Assembly (NCBI GenBank): GCA_036654235.1
Contig: JAVVSK010000004.1
Coordinates: 79,215 to 143,214 of the forward strand
Source of the DNA: JAVVSK01 sp036654235
Lineage (GTDB): Bacteria; Bacillota; Clostridia; Christensenellales; CAG-138
Reading direction: 5' to 3'
DNA: 64,000 nucleotides
Below the pieces are notes generated by a model. That model was not told where the DNA came from. It saw only the letters and a list, made by a program, of their open reading frames with translations, and did not search any database. A program made the position numbers and the translations under genes. Positions 62,345 to 64,000 of this stretch are shown one piece after another (position 1 is the first letter of the stretch; each line of letters begins with the position of its first letter).

Positions 62345-63391
62345 TTACTTCTGGATGCGGACGCGCGGGTCAACTATACCATAAGACAAGTCGGTTATTA
62401 AGTTGCCGACCAAAGCCACTATAGTGTAGAACATCTGCATCGCCAAAACCAGTTCAAAGTCATTGTGATTTAAACCTTCAATATAGAGCTTACCCATTCC
62501 ATTAAGAGAGAACGTTTGCTCTATTATGACAGAACCGCTGAACAGTGTCAAAAACCATCCTATTATAACAGTAATAATAGGAAGTAAAGCATTTCGAAAT
62601 GCGTGAGAATATATAACGACTTTTTCTTTTACGCCTTTCGCACGGGCGGTTCTTATATAGTCCATTCCTAAAGAATCTATCATAGCCGCACGAACATATC
62701 TCGTCATTCCGCCGAGAGATGCGAAGGTCATAACTATAAGCGGTAAAGCAATATAATAAAGCTTCTCAATGAAAGCTTCAAATCCAACCGCTGTTGAACC
62801 TGCCGCTTTCATTCCACCTATTGGGAATACTCGTATTAGAACCGAGAACAAGAAGATAAATATCAATGCGACTATATATATTGGTATACTATAGCCAACT
62901 ATGGTTATTACCTGTACCGATTGGTCAAATTTACTGTTTTTCTTAACTGCACAGTATATACCAAGCGGTATCGTGATGCCTAAAGCAAGAACGGTTGCGA
63001 ATATATTGATAAACAACGTATTCCCCATCGGCTCACCTATTACATCCGCGACCTTAGTCTTGTAATAATTGGATTGTCCAAAATTGCCCTGAATCAGTCC
63101 ACTCAATTTTCCATCTTGCGACGCATCACCTGTGAGATTGATAGCCGGATAGAGTCCAAACCAACGCAAGTAGCGTACAAATAAAGAATCATCAAGACCA
63201 TACATTTTACGTAGTCTTAAATATTCACTTTCGTATTGCTCTGGCGTAAGTTTTTCTGCTTTCTTTCTCTGCTCCATCTCCGCGCGCGCGGGATCATTGG
63301 GGATAAGATTGTAGAGGGCGTACATCAGAAATGAGAGAATAATAAAGACGACTAACATATAGATAATACGTCTAATTACATAACTCGTCAT
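62345..63391 (-). CDS. oppB: Oligopeptide ABC transporter permease OppB
   Basis: About 348 residues with six membrane helices: an N-terminal YVIRRIIYMLVVFIILS helix, a ~100-residue outside loop with RLRKMYGLDDSLFVRYLRW and GNFGQSNYY, and the coupling loop TARAKGVKEKVVIYSHAFRN. It forms the pore with OppC. The start at 63391 fits the OppB N-terminus (MTSYVIRR) with GGTGA upstream; the frame extends to 63472 without support. Thirteen bases separate it from oppC. Confidence 0.93.
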   Translation of the reverse strand: MTSYVIRRIIYMLVVFIILSFLMYALYNLIPNDPARAEMEQRKKAEKLTPEQYESEYLRLRKMYGLDDSLFVRYLRWFGLYPAINLTGDASQDGKLSGLIQGNFGQSNYYKTKVADVIGEPMGNTLFINIFATVLALGITIPLGIYCAVKKNSKFDQSVQVITIVGYSIPIYIVALIFIFLFSVLIRVFPIGGMKAAGSTAVGFEAFIEKLYYIALPLIVMTFASLGGMTRYVRAAMIDSLGMDYIRTARAKGVKEKVVIYSHAFRNALLPIITVIIGWFLTLFSGSVIIEQTFSLNGMGKLYIEGLNHNDFELVLAMQMFYTIVALVGNLITDLSYGIVDPRVRIQK

Positions 63392-63556
63392 CTTGTCACC
63401 AGCCTTCCGTAAACTTAAATTTTTCGTAGATTTTTTTATAAATGCACCAACACTTATAATTAAATTAAGCAAGCATCGGCGATTTTAAATATAATACGAC
63501 GTCTCGCGTCGATTGTATGCAATTTTAGTTAGTCTATTAAGTTATGTGAATAATCC

Positions 63557-63592
63557 AAAGAAGGGACGGACAGTCAAGTCCGTCCCTTCTTT
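63557..63592 (-). terminator. Hairpin between oppA and oppB
   Basis: A perfect 15-base stem AAAGAAGGGACGGAC / GTCCGTCCCTTCTTT with a six-base loop lies just after the oppA stop. It would terminate part of the transcripts, giving more OppA than permease, as is common in opp operons. Confidence 0.8.
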
Positions 63593-63636
63593 CTAAATGT
63601 TTATATCAGTGTTAAAAAAGTTTTTACAGATTGAGA

Positions 63637-64000
63637 TTAGCCAACTGTAGCATAGAGAATAGCCTGAGTGAAGTCCCAAAGCGCACCCTCATTAAAGTTC
63701 TTAATCTTAGCGTTGTATACGCTGTAGTATATGTTAGAGTACAGAGGAATTTCCGGAAGAAGTTCATTCCAACGTTCAATGAATTTAACCCAGTTAGCAA
63801 GATAAGCTTCCTTATCGCCAAACTCAACGCCGTAAACCATATCCATTGAAGTCTTATCGAGAACGTCATCTTTTATGCAGTTTACATTGGACTGTGTATA
63901 TTCGGGATCCTTCGTTGCAAACTGGAAGCTCTGGTCATAAGCCGCGGTGAAGTTCGTTGCAAGATTGTACATACCGTAGGTAGGTACGCCGTACTTAGCG
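63637..64000 (-). CDS. oppA: C-terminal part of the oligopeptide-binding protein OppA
   Basis: The frame is open to the right edge, so only about the last 120 residues are seen. It matches the C-terminal lobe of extracellular solute-binding protein family 5: KFIERWNELLPEIPLYSN, then YYSVYNAKIKNF and a terminal WDFTQAILYATVG. Position upstream of oppBCDF fits the peptide-binding lipoprotein of the system. Confidence 0.88.
   Translation of the reverse strand, partial: AKYGVPTYGMYNLATNFTAAYDQSFQFATKDPEYTQSNVNCIKDDVLDKTSMDMVYGVEFGDKEAYLANWVKFIERWNELLPEIPLYSNIYYSVYNAKIKNFNEGALWDFTQAILYATVG

Overview
The window reads as a chromosomal segment of a low-to-moderate GC, endospore-forming, amino-acid-fermenting Firmicute of the class Clostridia. 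Sporulation and germination genes are scattered through it (a Spo0A-type regulator, spmA/spmB, spoIIR, sleB/ypeB, spoIVA). Shine-Dalgarno sites are strong, TTG and GTG starts are common, and promoters are of the TTGNNN-17-TATAAT type. No rRNA, tRNA or CRISPR array was recognised. I cannot name the species.

Layout. 1-10.2 kb: start of an unknown gene on the left edge; a Spo0A-like regulator with a degenerate receiver; a PHP phosphoesterase; a DUF1461 membrane protein overlapping tsaD; secG; a MATE exporter; and a CotH / VTC-domain / DUF4956 operon. 10.2-15.6 kb: spmA-spmB, then a candidate cobalamin-riboswitch-controlled operon (promoter, aptamer-like core, terminator) encoding a DUF4430 lipoprotein, EcfT, and one polypeptide that fuses both ECF ATPases to an S component. 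15.6-21 kb: a complete ord-ortA-ortB-oraS-oraE operon for oxidative D-ornithine fermentation, whose aminomutase needs adenosylcobalamin. 21-31.6 kb: a decayed ISAs1-type transposase, pta-ackA, a GNAT protein, the cysS / membrane protein / ornithine racemase / ornithine carbamoyltransferase operon, and spoIIR-sleB-ypeB. 31.7-43.7 kb: a 2600-residue cyclic beta-1,2-glucan-synthetase-like protein, then tldD-pmbA-xth and a small hypothetical gene. 43.7-50.7 kb: a noncoding gap with a diverged repeat, iorA-iorB, a second MATE exporter behind glnA, and a D-2-hydroxyacid dehydrogenase. 50.8-64 kb: a giant cell-surface subtilase with two cohesin-like modules, spoIVA, and an oppA-oppB-oppC-oppD-oppF importer.

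The metabolic genes fit together. Peptides would be cut outside by the subtilase and imported by Opp. Citrulline-derived ornithine (OTC run catabolically) would be racemised (Orr), rearranged (OraSE, with B12 supplied by the neighbouring ECF system), oxidised (Ord) and thiolysed (OrtAB) to alanine and acetyl-CoA. Pta-AckA would turn acetyl-CoA into ATP and acetate, and IorAB would oxidise aromatic 2-oxoacids. This flow is inference from the gene set.

The most unusual items are in the Opp transporter. The OppC permease carries a complete seven-repeat RCC1-like beta-propeller in the outside loop after its first membrane helix. The OppF ATPase carries a roughly 190-residue, largely coiled-coil insertion between Walker A and the Q-loop. 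Other notable items are the A-A-S ECF fusion, the Spo0A paralog with 0A-box-like sites over its own promoter, and a perfect 12-bp hairpin inside the start of a MATE gene.
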